The translations under genes and the position numbers were made by a program. A stretch of DNA of 64,000 nt, from contig NZ_JACHOS010000010.1 of assembly GCF_014199985.1 (NCBI RefSeq), forward strand, positions 167,027 through 231,026, in the 5' to 3' direction. Below, one piece after another: positions 43,768 to 52,244 of the stretch (its first letter is position 1; the number at the start of each line of letters is the position of its first letter). This DNA is from Methylorubrum rhodesianum (lineage in GTDB: Bacteria > Pseudomonadota > Alphaproteobacteria > Rhizobiales > Beijerinckiaceae). Below the pieces are notes generated by a model, which had not been told where the DNA came from, searched no databases, and saw only the letters and a list, made by a program, of their open reading frames with translations.

Positions 43768-44763
43768 TTACGGCTGCTTCGGGACCGGACTGGGACCGGG
43801 CGTTCCGGTCTGGGCCGGATCGGTCTTCGAGGTGTCCGACGTGGCGTGGTCGGCCGTCACCGCATCCCCTTTGCCCGGATCCTTGATCCCATCCTTCATG
43901 CCCTCCTTGGCCGATTCCGGCTGAAGCAGCGACAGGGTGATCGCCCGCGTGGCGTGCTCGGCCATGCAGCGCAGACCGAGATCGTTGAGCCGGAAATGAC
44001 GGCCCAGCATATGCGCCTCGGTGGTGCGCTGGGTCGAGAGGAAGCGCATCGCCGCGTAGCGGTGGACCAGCGGCACCGCCTCGCGGCGAGCCACCTCCTG
44101 CACGGTGCGCACCATCTGCGTGTAGTAGGCGTCGTCGGCCAAGCTCTCGGTGAAGACGGGATCGATCAGCACGATGTCGATGCCGTGGGACTTCACCCAC
44201 TGTACCGATTCGTCGAGCGCCTCGCCGAAGGCCTCGATGTCGACGCGGGCGAGGGCGTCGTTGGTGCCGACCTGCCAGACCACGAGGTCTGGCTCCATCT
44301 CGGCAACCATGGAGCGCAGCCGCTCGCCCGCCCCGCTCGCCACCTCACCGGGCAGGCCGCGGGCCTCGACCTCGACCTGAACGTCGGGCAGCGCCTGCTC
44401 CAGGGCGTTCTCCAGCTTCACCGGGTAGCTCGCGGATGCGCCGAGCCCCGCCGAGGACGAGCCGATCGAGAGGACGTGGATCGGCCGCTTCTCCTTCAGC
44501 GCGGCCTTCACCGCCTTGAGCCGCGCCAGGGTGTAGAGCTTCGAGCCGGGCACACGGCATTCGGGCGACAGGCTCTGATCCAGCGCCTCCACCGGCGCGG
44601 GTGACGAGGCCGCCGATGGTGCGGCCGGCATCGGCGCGGCGCCCGACGTCTCGCCCAGAGCGGGCGAGGCGAGGCTCAGGCCGAGGGAGAGGAGGACGGC
44701 GCGTCGGCGGGCGAGGCGGCGTCGGGTGCCTTGCGCGTCGGCCGCGGTCTGCGGGAACGCCAT
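43768..44763 (-). CDS. Exported SGNH/GDSL-type hydrolase
   Basis: 331 residues with a hydrophobic signal-like segment (about 21-37). Block I reads HVLSIGSSSAGLGAS (Ser in GSSS), block III is GTND (166-169), and a late His is in GRHFRLNDLG; the usual Asp three residues before that His is absent. C-terminal 45 residues are low complexity. Its 5' end overlaps the 3' end of opgC by 88 bases (100 if an ATG at 44775 is used), unusually long. Probably an envelope-glycan esterase or acyltransferase. Confidence 0.78.
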   Translation of the reverse strand: MAFPQTAADAQGTRRRLARRRAVLLSLGLSLASPALGETSGAAPMPAAPSAASSPAPVEALDQSLSPECRVPGSKLYTLARLKAVKAALKEKRPIHVLSIGSSSAGLGASASYPVKLENALEQALPDVQVEVEARGLPGEVASGAGERLRSMVAEMEPDLVVWQVGTNDALARVDIEAFGEALDESVQWVKSHGIDIVLIDPVFTESLADDAYYTQMVRTVQEVARREAVPLVHRYAAMRFLSTQRTTEAHMLGRHFRLNDLGLRCMAEHATRAITLSLLQPESAKEGMKDGIKDPGKGDAVTADHATSDTSKTDPAQTGTPGPSPVPKQP

Positions 44764-45821
44764 TCGACGAACCATGCGGTGAAACCCAGTGCGATCAGGC
44801 CGGAGCCTACGACCGAAATGTCAACGAAGATACCGCCGCCGGTTTGGAAGCGCACGAACTGTCCGGCGAGGCTCAACAGCGATCCCATCGAGAACACGGC
44901 GAGCGAATTGCGCCCCAAACCCGACAGGAAGCGGGCCAGGCGGCCGACATGCGGGGCGATCAGGGCGAAGACGCCCTGGAAGGCGAGCACCATGCCGCAG
45001 AAATGGACCAGCCGGGCGGGCGAGAGGTAGGTCTTGTCGAAGGTGAAGACCAGGCGCGGCTCGGGTGCCAGCATCGGATCGGGCCGCAGTTCCAGCACGG
45101 CCAGGACGACGCCGACCGCGACGATGACGATCCCGAGCGGCATCAGGCGCCGCCACAGGCGCTGCAGCCGCTCCGATTCCCGCGTCGCCTCGTTCGACAG
45201 GAACCCCAGCACCAGCAGGAGCTGCCAGCAGAGCGGGTTGAAGAACCAGTCGCCCTCCCCGGGCCAGGAGGGGAAGTTCCACTCGAAGACGAGACTCGCC
45301 CCGTAGAGCGAGAGCGAGAGCGCCAGCAGCAGCGCCCGGCTGACGCGACCGATCAGCACGACCGCCGGCGCGATGGCGATGAGCACCACGTAGAGCGGCA
45401 GGATGTTGAAGAAGCCGAGCTGGTGCGTGAGCAGCACGACGCCGACCATGGTCTGGATCGGGTCGGCGAAGAAGCCGCCGGCATTGTGCCATTCGAGGAT
45501 CAGCGGATTGTCGAGATAGAGCGCGCACCCTGCGATCATCGCGAGCGCCAGCGCCATGATGGTGATTTGCGCGCGGTACACCTCGATCGTGCGCGACAGG
45601 AGCCGCAGCACGGTGGTGAGGCGCGGCTCCGGCAGGCCGTCGCGCCCGCGGGTGGCGAGCCCGATCGACCAGCCGGCGAGGAACACGAACAGCTCGGCGG
45701 CATCCGAGATGCCATATTGCGAGAAGGTGTAGCGCTCGAAGAAGTTGCCGGGGATGTGGTTGATGAAAATCGTCACCAGCGCGAAGCCGCGCCAGAAATC
45801 GATCGCGTTCGGCTCGCGCAT
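44676..45821 (-). CDS. opgC: OpgC-family membrane protein (glucan succinyltransferase-like)
   Basis: 381 residues with about ten transmembrane helices. Begins MREPNAIDFWRGFALVTIFINHIPGNF and continues with DAAELFVFLAGWSIG, the OpgC/acyltransferase-3-like fingerprint. OpgC adds succinyl groups to osmoregulated periplasmic glucans. GGAG precedes the ATG. Head of a same-strand group with the SGNH hydrolase, flippase and FemAB-like genes. Confidence 0.88.
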   Translation of the reverse strand: MREPNAIDFWRGFALVTIFINHIPGNFFERYTFSQYGISDAAELFVFLAGWSIGLATRGRDGLPEPRLTTVLRLLSRTIEVYRAQITIMALALAMIAGCALYLDNPLILEWHNAGGFFADPIQTMVGVVLLTHQLGFFNILPLYVVLIAIAPAVVLIGRVSRALLLALSLSLYGASLVFEWNFPSWPGEGDWFFNPLCWQLLLVLGFLSNEATRESERLQRLWRRLMPLGIVIVAVGVVLAVLELRPDPMLAPEPRLVFTFDKTYLSPARLVHFCGMVLAFQGVFALIAPHVGRLARFLSGLGRNSLAVFSMGSLLSLAGQFVRFQTGGGIFVDISVVGSGLIALGFTAWFVEWRSRRPRPTRKAPDAASPADAPSSSPSA

Positions 45822-46008
45822 CAGGCTCCACGGTCCGGCGGTGTGAGGGCGATGCGGCAGGGTCCCGGCCTCCCGCGCGGCGCGCGAAACGCCCGGCGCG
45901 GCGCCGTTCCGGGACCCGCGACCCGGAGCGGAAGGCGGCCGACCTGATAGACCGCGCCGGGGCGGATTGGGAAGCGGAACTGCGGTGACGAGGGCGCGAT
46001 AACGGGCT

Positions 46009-46770
46009 TCACGCCGCTCCGCGCAGATGCCCCGCATGCCAGTCGCGCAACGCCTCGAGGGTGACGACGCCGTCGGGCCAGACATGGCCCTGGAGGTGGC
46101 TGTGCGGCGCGTCGGGTTCGCCGAGATCGGACACGGCGGAGAAGGCGCCGTCGAGCCGGTGGCTCTTCGTGTAGCGACTCCGGGTGGCGAGCACCGGCAG
46201 GCCCGCGGCCAGCGCCGAGCGGATGCCGGCCGCCGAATCCTCGAAGGCGATCGCCTCGGAGGGATCGATGCCAAGGCGATGGACGGCGAGCGCGAAGATG
46301 TCGGGGGCCGGCTTCTTCTGCGCCGCCTCATCGCCGGCGGCGATCACGTCGAAGGGCTGCGCGCCGTCCGGGAAGTTGAGCCTGAGCAGCAGGTCGATGT
46401 TCGGCCGACTTGTGGTGGTGGCCACCGCCAGCCGCACGCCCTGCTTCCGCGCCTGCTCGACGAGGCGCCGCACGCCGGGACGCAGGGCGAGGCCGCCGCT
46501 CTCCGCCAGTTCCCCGTAGAAGCGCGTCTTGAGATCGTGGATCTCCGGCATCCGACGCTTCAGGCCGTCCGCCTCCTCCGGGTGGAAGCGCTCGATGTAG
46601 TGGACGAGCCGCTCCTTCCCGCCCATCACCTTGAGGAGTTCGGCGTAGAGCTCCGGCGACCAGTGCCAGGGCAGGCCGAGCGCCTCGAAGGCGCGGTTGA
46701 AGCCCTGGCGGTGGAGGTCTTCGGTCTCGGCGAGGGTCCCGTCGACGTCGAAGATCAGCGCCTTCAGCAT
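46009..46770 (-). CDS. cbbY: CbbY-type HAD phosphatase (xylulose-1,5-bisphosphate phosphatase-like)
   Basis: 253 residues. Nucleophile and acid Asp8/Asp10 ([15 protein letters not shown]), cap sequence with [14 protein letters not shown], motif II ATTTS (117-121), Lys153, and EDSAAG (177-182). The run from [11 protein letters not shown] to GGKER is characteristic of CbbY, which dephosphorylates xylulose 1,5-bisphosphate, a RuBisCO misfire product. It overlaps rpe by 7 bases. Its presence with prk but without RuBisCO in the window is notable. Confidence 0.87.
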   Translation of the reverse strand: MLKALIFDVDGTLAETEDLHRQGFNRAFEALGLPWHWSPELYAELLKVMGGKERLVHYIERFHPEEADGLKRRMPEIHDLKTRFYGELAESGGLALRPGVRRLVEQARKQGVRLAVATTTSRPNIDLLLRLNFPDGAQPFDVIAAGDEAAQKKPAPDIFALAVHRLGIDPSEAIAFEDSAAGIRSALAAGLPVLATRSRYTKSHRLDGAFSAVSDLGEPDAPHSHLQGHVWPDGVVTLEALRDWHAGHLRGAA

Positions 46771-47447
46771 CGCACGCCGTCCCGCCCGGCGGCGGCATCG
46801 GCCGCGGCGCGGATCGCCGCGACGTTCTTCTCGTACTTGTCGGTGCCGCCCTTGAAGGCGGCGGAGCCCGCGACGAGGATGTTGGCACCGGCGCCTGCCG
46901 CCGGCCCGGCGGTCTCCGGGGTGATGCCGCCATCGACCGAGATGTCGATGCCGCGGCCCGCGGTCATCGCCTTGACGCGCGAGATCGTCTCGAGGGCCGA
47001 GTGGATGAAGCTCTGGCCGCCGAAGCCGGGATTGACCGTCATCACCAGCACGAGATCGACCATGTCGAGCACCGGCTCGATCATCGAGGCCGGCGTGCCG
47101 GGATTCAACGCCACGCCCGCGCGCTTGCCGAGGGATCGGATCGTCTGGAGGGAGCGGTGGATGTGCGGGCCCGCCTCGACGTGGACCGTGATCGCGTCGG
47201 CTCCGGCCTCGGCGAAGGCGGCAAGGTACGGGTCGGCCGGGGCGATCATCAGGTGGACGTCGAAGAACTTGTCGGTCCAGGGCCGCAAGGCCTTCACCAC
47301 CGCCGGGCCGAAGCTGATGTTGGGCACGAAATGCCCGTCCATCACATCGAGATGGATCCAATCGGCACCGGCTTGCGCGATGGCCCGCGTCTCCTCGCCG
47401 AGCCTGGAGAAATCGGCGGCGAGGATCGAGGGTGCGAGGATGGTCAT
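46764..47447 (-). CDS. rpe: Ribulose-phosphate 3-epimerase
   Basis: 227 residues; interconverts ribulose 5-phosphate and xylulose 5-phosphate. [46 protein letters not shown] and ISVDGGI are all intact. The ATG at 47447 matches the family; an in-frame TTG six codons earlier is less likely. It supplies the substrate of phosphoribulokinase and is translationally coupled to cbbY. Confidence 0.95.
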   Translation of the reverse strand: MTILAPSILAADFSRLGEETRAIAQAGADWIHLDVMDGHFVPNISFGPAVVKALRPWTDKFFDVHLMIAPADPYLAAFAEAGADAITVHVEAGPHIHRSLQTIRSLGKRAGVALNPGTPASMIEPVLDMVDLVLVMTVNPGFGGQSFIHSALETISRVKAMTAGRGIDISVDGGITPETAGPAAGAGANILVAGSAAFKGGTDKYEKNVAAIRAAADAAAGRDGVRC

Positions 47448-47661
47448 GGGAACAGCTCGGAGCAACGATGCGCCGCCCCGCGGAAAAAATGCGGGCGGCC
47501 CTGGGAGAGACTTTCTGTCATCGATCTAGTGCATCGGGCGGAAAGTTGCGCGCCGGCTCGACGCAAAAAAGCGGGCGCAGTGAGGGCGGGACGCATCCGC
47601 CGTTGTCGCGAGCGGCAGCGAGGCGATCCGGCAGCGCACCTTTTTCGCAGAGAGCGGAGCC

Positions 47662-47693
47662 CTGGATCGCTTCGGCTCCGCCTCGCGATGACG
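47662..47693. repeat. Dispersed CTGGATCGCTTCG...GATGACG element, copy 2
   Basis: Second copy of the element at 37266-37296, here at the 3' side of the GNAT gene (stop at 47699). The two conserved ends are identical between copies. Confidence 0.6.
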
Positions 47694-47698
47694 AACCT

Positions 47699-48307
47699 TC
47701 AGGACGTCGAGGGAAACGAGAATGCCCGCTCCGGCCGGCTCCAGGCAGAGGGCTGGTCGTCGGCGCCGGTCCCCAGCGGACACTGCACGATGACGCTGTC
47801 GCTCCAGCGCCCGTACTTGTAGCCGATGGCGGGCAGGTAGCCGACGCGAGCGAACCCGCACGCCTCGTGCAGGCGCAAGCTGGCCTCGTTGCTGGCGTCG
47901 ATGTAGCCGATCATCTGCCGGTAGCCGCCCGCCGCGCAGGCCTCGATCAGCGCCGGCAGAAGGCGGCGCCCGATTCCCGCGTGCAGGTGGTCGGGATGGA
48001 CGTAGATCGAGTGCTTGAGGGCGTAGCGGTAGGCCGGGCGCTTGCGGAAGGGCACGGCGTAGGCGTAGCCGGCGATCTGCCCACCCCGCTCGGCGACGAG
48101 ATGGGGCAGGCGCTTGCTGCGCATGTTCTTGCGCCGCCGCCGCAGCTCGTCGGGCAGCAGACGCTCCTCCTCGAAATCGCCGGTATCGCCGACGCCCCGG
48201 CGGATGTGACGCTCGTAGATCGCGATCATCGCCGCCACGTCGGCATCCGACGAGGGACGGATCACCACGTCGGCGTGAGGCGAGATCGCCGCCGCACCCG
48301 ATGCCAT
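47699..48307 (-). CDS. GNAT acetyltransferase (phosphinothricin-acetyltransferase type)
   Basis: 202 residues; contains VIRPSSDADVAAMIAIYERHI, GYAYAVPFRKRPAYRYALKHSIYVHPDHLHAGIGRRLL (acetyl-CoA loop HAGIGRRL), ASNEASLRLHEACGF and VGYLPAIGYKYGRW. The start ATG shares one base with the stop of the upstream decarboxylase gene (TGATG), so the two are translated together. Acetylation of the decarboxylase product (a diamine) is one possibility. Confidence 0.85.
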   Translation of the reverse strand: MASGAAAISPHADVVIRPSSDADVAAMIAIYERHIRRGVGDTGDFEEERLLPDELRRRRKNMRSKRLPHLVAERGGQIAGYAYAVPFRKRPAYRYALKHSIYVHPDHLHAGIGRRLLPALIEACAAGGYRQMIGYIDASNEASLRLHEACGFARVGYLPAIGYKYGRWSDSVIVQCPLGTGADDQPSAWSRPERAFSFPSTS

Positions 48308-50667
48308 CAGGCGCCCTCGCGCACGACATAGGTGTGGAAGCGGATGCGCCCGTCCGGGTCGGTCTCGCGGTAGACGCCCTGAATCTCGGCCTCGAAGCCA
48401 GGGAACAGGTTGGCGGCCGCCTCGAACATCTTGAAGTAGTCGAGCATGGGTTTCGCCCGCTCATCCAGACGCTCCCCGGGCAGCACCGTGCCGATGCCGG
48501 GGGGATAGACCAGCATCAGGGTCGTGGCGATGCGGCCCTCGGCTTGCGCGATCGGCACGTAATCGACCCGGTTGCGGGTCAGCATCTGCGCGGCGGCCTT
48601 CGGCGCCATCACCATCTCCGGCAGGTGCTCGGGCATGAACTGCTTGCGCTGGAGCGCCGAGGTGCCCGACTCGCGGTGGAAGGCGTGGTAGTCGGCGCAG
48701 AGGTCGCGCAGGCCGACGCCGCGGTAGCGCCTGGGCCGCCGGGCCACGAATTCCGGCATCGCCTCCTCCAGCGGCACGTTGTCGTCGTGCAGCCGTTTGA
48801 AGGCGACGAGGCCGGAGATCAGCGTGCCGGCCTTCGACGATTCCACGCCCGGCGTCAGCAGGAAGAGCAGGGAGTTGAGGTCGTTCTTCTCCGGCACGAT
48901 CCGGTTCTCACGCAGGTACTGCGCGACGATCGGCGCCGGCACGCCGTGCTCGGTATAGGCGCCGGTCTTCCGGTCGAAGCCGGGCGTCAGCACCGTGAGC
49001 TTGTTGGGGTCGGTGATGGCGAAGCCCGGCGCCGCGGCGGCGGGTCCGACATGGGTGAAGCCGTGCCAGGCGGCGCCCGGGGTCAGTTCCCAGTAGCGGG
49101 CGTCGGAGGCCAGCGCGTCGGTCGGGATCGACTCCCACGGGGTCTCGGCGCCGTCGGGGCCGGTCACCACGTCGGGCACGAAGGGATCGAAGAACCAGCG
49201 CCGCTTGGGGTCGGCCTCGCGCTCCTCGAACTCCTTGCGAATGGCGCGCGCCTTCTTGCGCCACTCGATGCCGAGCCGGATCGTGTCGTCCCACAGCACG
49301 ACGCCGGAGCGGCCCTTCATCATCTGCGCGCCGACATCGAGCGAGGCGAACAAGGGATAGAACGGCGAGGTCGAGGCGTGGACGAGGAAGCTCTCGTTGA
49401 GCCGCTTGTGCTCGACGCGGCGTGTCTGGCCGCGAATATGCCCGTCGCGGGTGTGAATCTGCGAGGCCTGGGAGAAGCTCGCCAGCTGCTTGTGGGTCGA
49501 TTGCGTGGCGATGATGCCCGGCGAGGTCTCGTCGAGCCCGGTCAGGCCCATGGCGAAGCGGCGCTGGTAGAGCGGGTGGAACTTCATGAAGCCCGCCCAG
49601 GCCTCGTCGAACAGGATGTAGTCGCAGAGGTGGCCGATCCGCTCGACGATGGCCTGCGCGTCGTAGATCGTGCCGTCATAGGTGCATTGCTCGATCACGG
49701 CGCAGCGGAACGGGCGCTCCTTGCGCCACGCGTCGCGGTCCTTGACCAGCGGGTTGTCGCGGATCTTCTCGCGGATGCGCCCCTCGTCGAGCGCCTCATG
49801 GTAGATCGGCCCGATCAGGCCGTAGGCATTACGGTCCGTCTCCAGGAAGATCGGAATGCCGCCGGCGAGCAGCAGCGCGCCGTGATGGGCGGCCTTGTGA
49901 TTGTTGCGGTCGAACAGGACGAGGTCGTCCTCGGCCACCAGCGAGCCCAGCACGACCTTGTTCGAGGCCGAGGTGCCGTTGAGGACGAAGTAGGTCTTCT
50001 CCGCCCCGAAGATCTTCGCGGCCTCCTTCTGCGCCTTCAGCGCGGGGCCCTCGTGCGTGAGGAGATCGCCCAGATCGAGGACGGAATTGTCGAGATCGTC
50101 GCGAAAGATCGCCTCGCCGAGGTGCTCGACGAAGATGCGGCCGATCGGCGAGCGGTTGTAGAAGATTCCGCCGTTATGGCCGGGGCAGGTCCAGAGCTGA
50201 TTGCCCTCCTCGGCGTAATCGACCAGCGCGCCGAAGAACGGCGTCTTCAGCGTGTCGGCGTATTGCGTCACGCGGGAGACGAGGTTGCGGGCGATGAATT
50301 CCGGGGTCTCTTCCGCCAGGAAGATGTAGCCGTCGATGAAGTCGAGCAGCTCGACGGGAATGTCCTCCAGCCGCTTGCGGCGGACCATGATGACGATCGG
50401 CATCTCCAGGCCGCGCCGGCGCATCATGTCGATGAGGGCCGCCGCCTTGCCGTCGAGCCCGCGCTTGCCCCAATCCACTACGAGGCAGCCGACCGCCGCG
50501 TCGGTCTGCACCGCGATCGAGGCGTCCTCGACGCGCCGGGCGCGCACCACCTCGAAGCCGCGCTGCTCCACCGCCGCGACGATCTGGTTGACGCGCGCGC
50601 CCTCCAGATCATCCGGATCGAAGGCGGGGGTACACATCAGCACGGTAAAGCGGCGGTGGAAGTCCAT
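48307..50667 (-). CDS. Orn/Lys/Arg decarboxylase, PLP fold type I
   Basis: 786 residues, the size of the biodegradative bacterial enzymes. An N-terminal receiver-like wing domain (1-140), the catalytic core starting TPFFGALVDYAEEGNQLWTCPGHNGG, the PLP Lys393 in STHKQLASFSQAS, DEAWAGFMKFHP, and a C-terminal domain with PPGIGTVLPGE. Substrate (arginine, ornithine or lysine) cannot be decided by eye. It would make a polyamine or diamine, or consume protons in acid stress. Confidence 0.9.
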   Translation of the reverse strand: MDFHRRFTVLMCTPAFDPDDLEGARVNQIVAAVEQRGFEVVRARRVEDASIAVQTDAAVGCLVVDWGKRGLDGKAAALIDMMRRRGLEMPIVIMVRRKRLEDIPVELLDFIDGYIFLAEETPEFIARNLVSRVTQYADTLKTPFFGALVDYAEEGNQLWTCPGHNGGIFYNRSPIGRIFVEHLGEAIFRDDLDNSVLDLGDLLTHEGPALKAQKEAAKIFGAEKTYFVLNGTSASNKVVLGSLVAEDDLVLFDRNNHKAAHHGALLLAGGIPIFLETDRNAYGLIGPIYHEALDEGRIREKIRDNPLVKDRDAWRKERPFRCAVIEQCTYDGTIYDAQAIVERIGHLCDYILFDEAWAGFMKFHPLYQRRFAMGLTGLDETSPGIIATQSTHKQLASFSQASQIHTRDGHIRGQTRRVEHKRLNESFLVHASTSPFYPLFASLDVGAQMMKGRSGVVLWDDTIRLGIEWRKKARAIRKEFEEREADPKRRWFFDPFVPDVVTGPDGAETPWESIPTDALASDARYWELTPGAAWHGFTHVGPAAAAPGFAITDPNKLTVLTPGFDRKTGAYTEHGVPAPIVAQYLRENRIVPEKNDLNSLLFLLTPGVESSKAGTLISGLVAFKRLHDDNVPLEEAMPEFVARRPRRYRGVGLRDLCADYHAFHRESGTSALQRKQFMPEHLPEMVMAPKAAAQMLTRNRVDYVPIAQAEGRIATTLMLVYPPGIGTVLPGERLDERAKPMLDYFKMFEAAANLFPGFEAEIQGVYRETDPDGRIRFHTYVVREGA

Positions 50668-50751
50668 GGAGCGGGGCTCTCCTCGCGATCGGAACGCCTG
50701 CCTTTCCGATCCATCCGCGACGATTCGATGACAGGCGCCCGCGTCGCGGCG

Positions 50752-51114
50752 TCACCGCAATGTGAGGGGGAAGCTGAGCTCCGTGAAACCCTCCAACGTG
50801 AGCAGCCCGGCCGGCGGCGGCGGGAAAGGAGCGGCCGCCTGAGCGGCACGGATCGCCCGCTCGCCGAGCGCGGCCGGCCCGTCCTCGACCTCGACGCCGT
50901 CGAGCGCGCCCTTCGCGTCGATCCGCACCCGGATCGTCACCTGCCCGCCGCGTCCCGGTGCCGGAGCGCGATCCGCCATGCCGATGCGATTGACGACCCC
51001 GGCGACCCAAGCCTTCGCCCGCGCATCGACCCGCGGCGCGGCGGCGCCGCTCCCGGGCGAAGCAGCCAGCATCAGCGCCGCAAGGAGGACCGACCGGAGG
51101 AGTGACGCAACCAC
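50752..51114 (-). CDS. Exported TonB C-terminal-domain-like protein
   Basis: 120 residues: signal peptide (about 1-26), then a TonB-like domain (QVTIRVRIDAKGALDGVEVEDGPAALGERAIRAAQAAAPFPPPP, ending ELSFPLTL). It lacks the long Pro-rich spacer and anchor of a true TonB, so it is probably a soluble periplasmic relative. Role unknown. Confidence 0.75.
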   Translation of the reverse strand: MVASLLRSVLLAALMLAASPGSGAAAPRVDARAKAWVAGVVNRIGMADRAPAPGRGGQVTIRVRIDAKGALDGVEVEDGPAALGERAIRAAQAAAPFPPPPAGLLTLEGFTELSFPLTLR

Positions 51115-51132
51115 GACGAGGAACTCCGCAAC

Positions 51133-51157
51133 GAAAAAGGGCGCCCTGCGGCGCCCT
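51133..51157 (-). terminator. Intrinsic terminator of the small exported-protein gene
   Basis: An 8-bp stem (51138-51145 with 51150-51157) around CTGC, followed on the minus strand by a run of T (complement of AAAA at 51134-51137). It ends the transcript of the gene at 51182-51388. Confidence 0.8.
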
Positions 51158-51181
51158 CGGAACGCGTGATCGTTCAGCCGA

Positions 51182-51388
51182 TCACATCCGGCTCTTCTTC
51201 GACGTCATCTTCTTCGACTTCGTCGGGCCGCCAGCGCCGGACATCTTGTTCATGCTGCCCTCGGGCTTCACGCCGGTGGCATTTGAACCCGTCATCTGCG
51301 TGGTGTTCGCGCTCTGAGCCATCGCCGCCGTGCTCAGGGTCGCGGCGCCGATGAGAAGCGCCGCCGTGAGGCCGATCATCTGTTTCAT
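51182..51388 (-). CDS. Small exported basic protein, 68 residues
   Basis: Signal peptide MKQMIGLTAALLIGAATLST...AMA (cleavage near residue 24), then a 44-residue Ser/Thr/Gly/Lys-rich tail with a lysine-rich end. GGGAGA lies 6 bases before the ATG. Single-gene transcript with its own terminator, implying it is really expressed. Function unknown. Confidence 0.7.
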   Translation of the reverse strand: MKQMIGLTAALLIGAATLSTAAMAQSANTTQMTGSNATGVKPEGSMNKMSGAGGPTKSKKMTSKKSRM

Positions 51389-51511
51389 GAGCGTCTCCCG
51401 AAACTTGATCGTTTCATACTTGACCGCGACATCAACCGACGGCTGTGGCCGCGGTTCCTGTTCCCGGCGGTCCCTTCGTCGATGCGGCGCAGCGAGCGTC
51501 GAGGGCGGGCC

Positions 51512-52069
51512 TCAGAGGACGACCGAGGCGCCCCGGCGCAGATGCTCGTCGAGGCGGGGCATGATCTCGACGAAGTTGCAGGGCCGGTGACGGTAGTCGA
51601 GCTGCTGCACCAGAATGCCGTCCCAGGCATCCTTGCAGGCGCCGGGCGAGCCCGGCAGCACGAAGATGTAGGTCGCTCCAGCGACCCCGGCGGTCGCCCG
51701 CGACTGCAGCGTGGAGGTCCCGATCTTGTCGTAGGAGATCCGGTGGAACACCGCCGAGAAGCCGTCCATGCGCTTCTCGAACAGCGGTTCGATCGCCTCC
51801 GGCGTCACGTCGCGCCCGGTGAAGCCGGTGCCGCCGGTGGTGATGATGACGTCGATGGACGGATCGTGGATCCAGCCCTCGACCTTTTCGCGGATGGCCA
51901 CGATCTCGTCCGGCACGATGTCCCGGTCCGCGAGCCGGTGCCCGGCTTGGCTGAGCCGCGCGGCCAGGGTGTCGCCGGAGCGGTCGTCGGCAAGCACGCG
52001 GGTGTCGGACACCGTCAGCACGGCGATGGAGAGGGGAATGAAGGCGCGGGGTGTCGGCTCGCTCGTCAT
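51512..52069 (-). CDS. moaB: Molybdenum cofactor biosynthesis protein MoaB
   Basis: 185 residues; MoaB/Mog-family molybdopterin adenylyltransferase-like protein. SIAVLTVSDTR at the start, TTGGTGFTGRDVTPEAIEPLF for molybdopterin binding, and FVLPGSPGACKDAWDG. Complete. Divergent from purB. Confidence 0.92.
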   Translation of the reverse strand: MTSEPTPRAFIPLSIAVLTVSDTRVLADDRSGDTLAARLSQAGHRLADRDIVPDEIVAIREKVEGWIHDPSIDVIITTGGTGFTGRDVTPEAIEPLFEKRMDGFSAVFHRISYDKIGTSTLQSRATAGVAGATYIFVLPGSPGACKDAWDGILVQQLDYRHRPCNFVEIMPRLDEHLRRGASVVL

Positions 52070-52208
52070 GCCGACGATGTTGTCCCGGGAGCCGGGTTGG
52101 TCAACCGTCGCCCGACGTCGCGGGCGAGCCATTCACATTCCGGATGCACATCCCGACAGCGCGGCGCGTTGAGGCGCCGGGCTGCGCCGTGCTACGCGCG
52201 GAACGATT

Positions 52209-52222
52209 TCGCGATATCGCGA
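52209..52222. promoter_or_regulatory. 14-bp perfect palindrome upstream of purB
   Basis: TCGCGATATCGCGA lies 22 bases before the purB ATG, where an operator or -10-overlapping site would be. Perfect 14-base symmetry is rare by chance, but CG-rich halves and the GATATC core also suit methyltransferase sites. Role inferred only from position. Confidence 0.35.
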
Positions 52223-52244
52223 CCTGTCTGAGGCTCTGGAAACA

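Noticed and set aside
46009..47361. A single 450-codon frame running through rpe into cbbY
   Set aside because: The upstream part reads rpe out of frame; CbbY begins at the ATG at 46770 with the HAD nucleophile motif. It is not a fusion protein.
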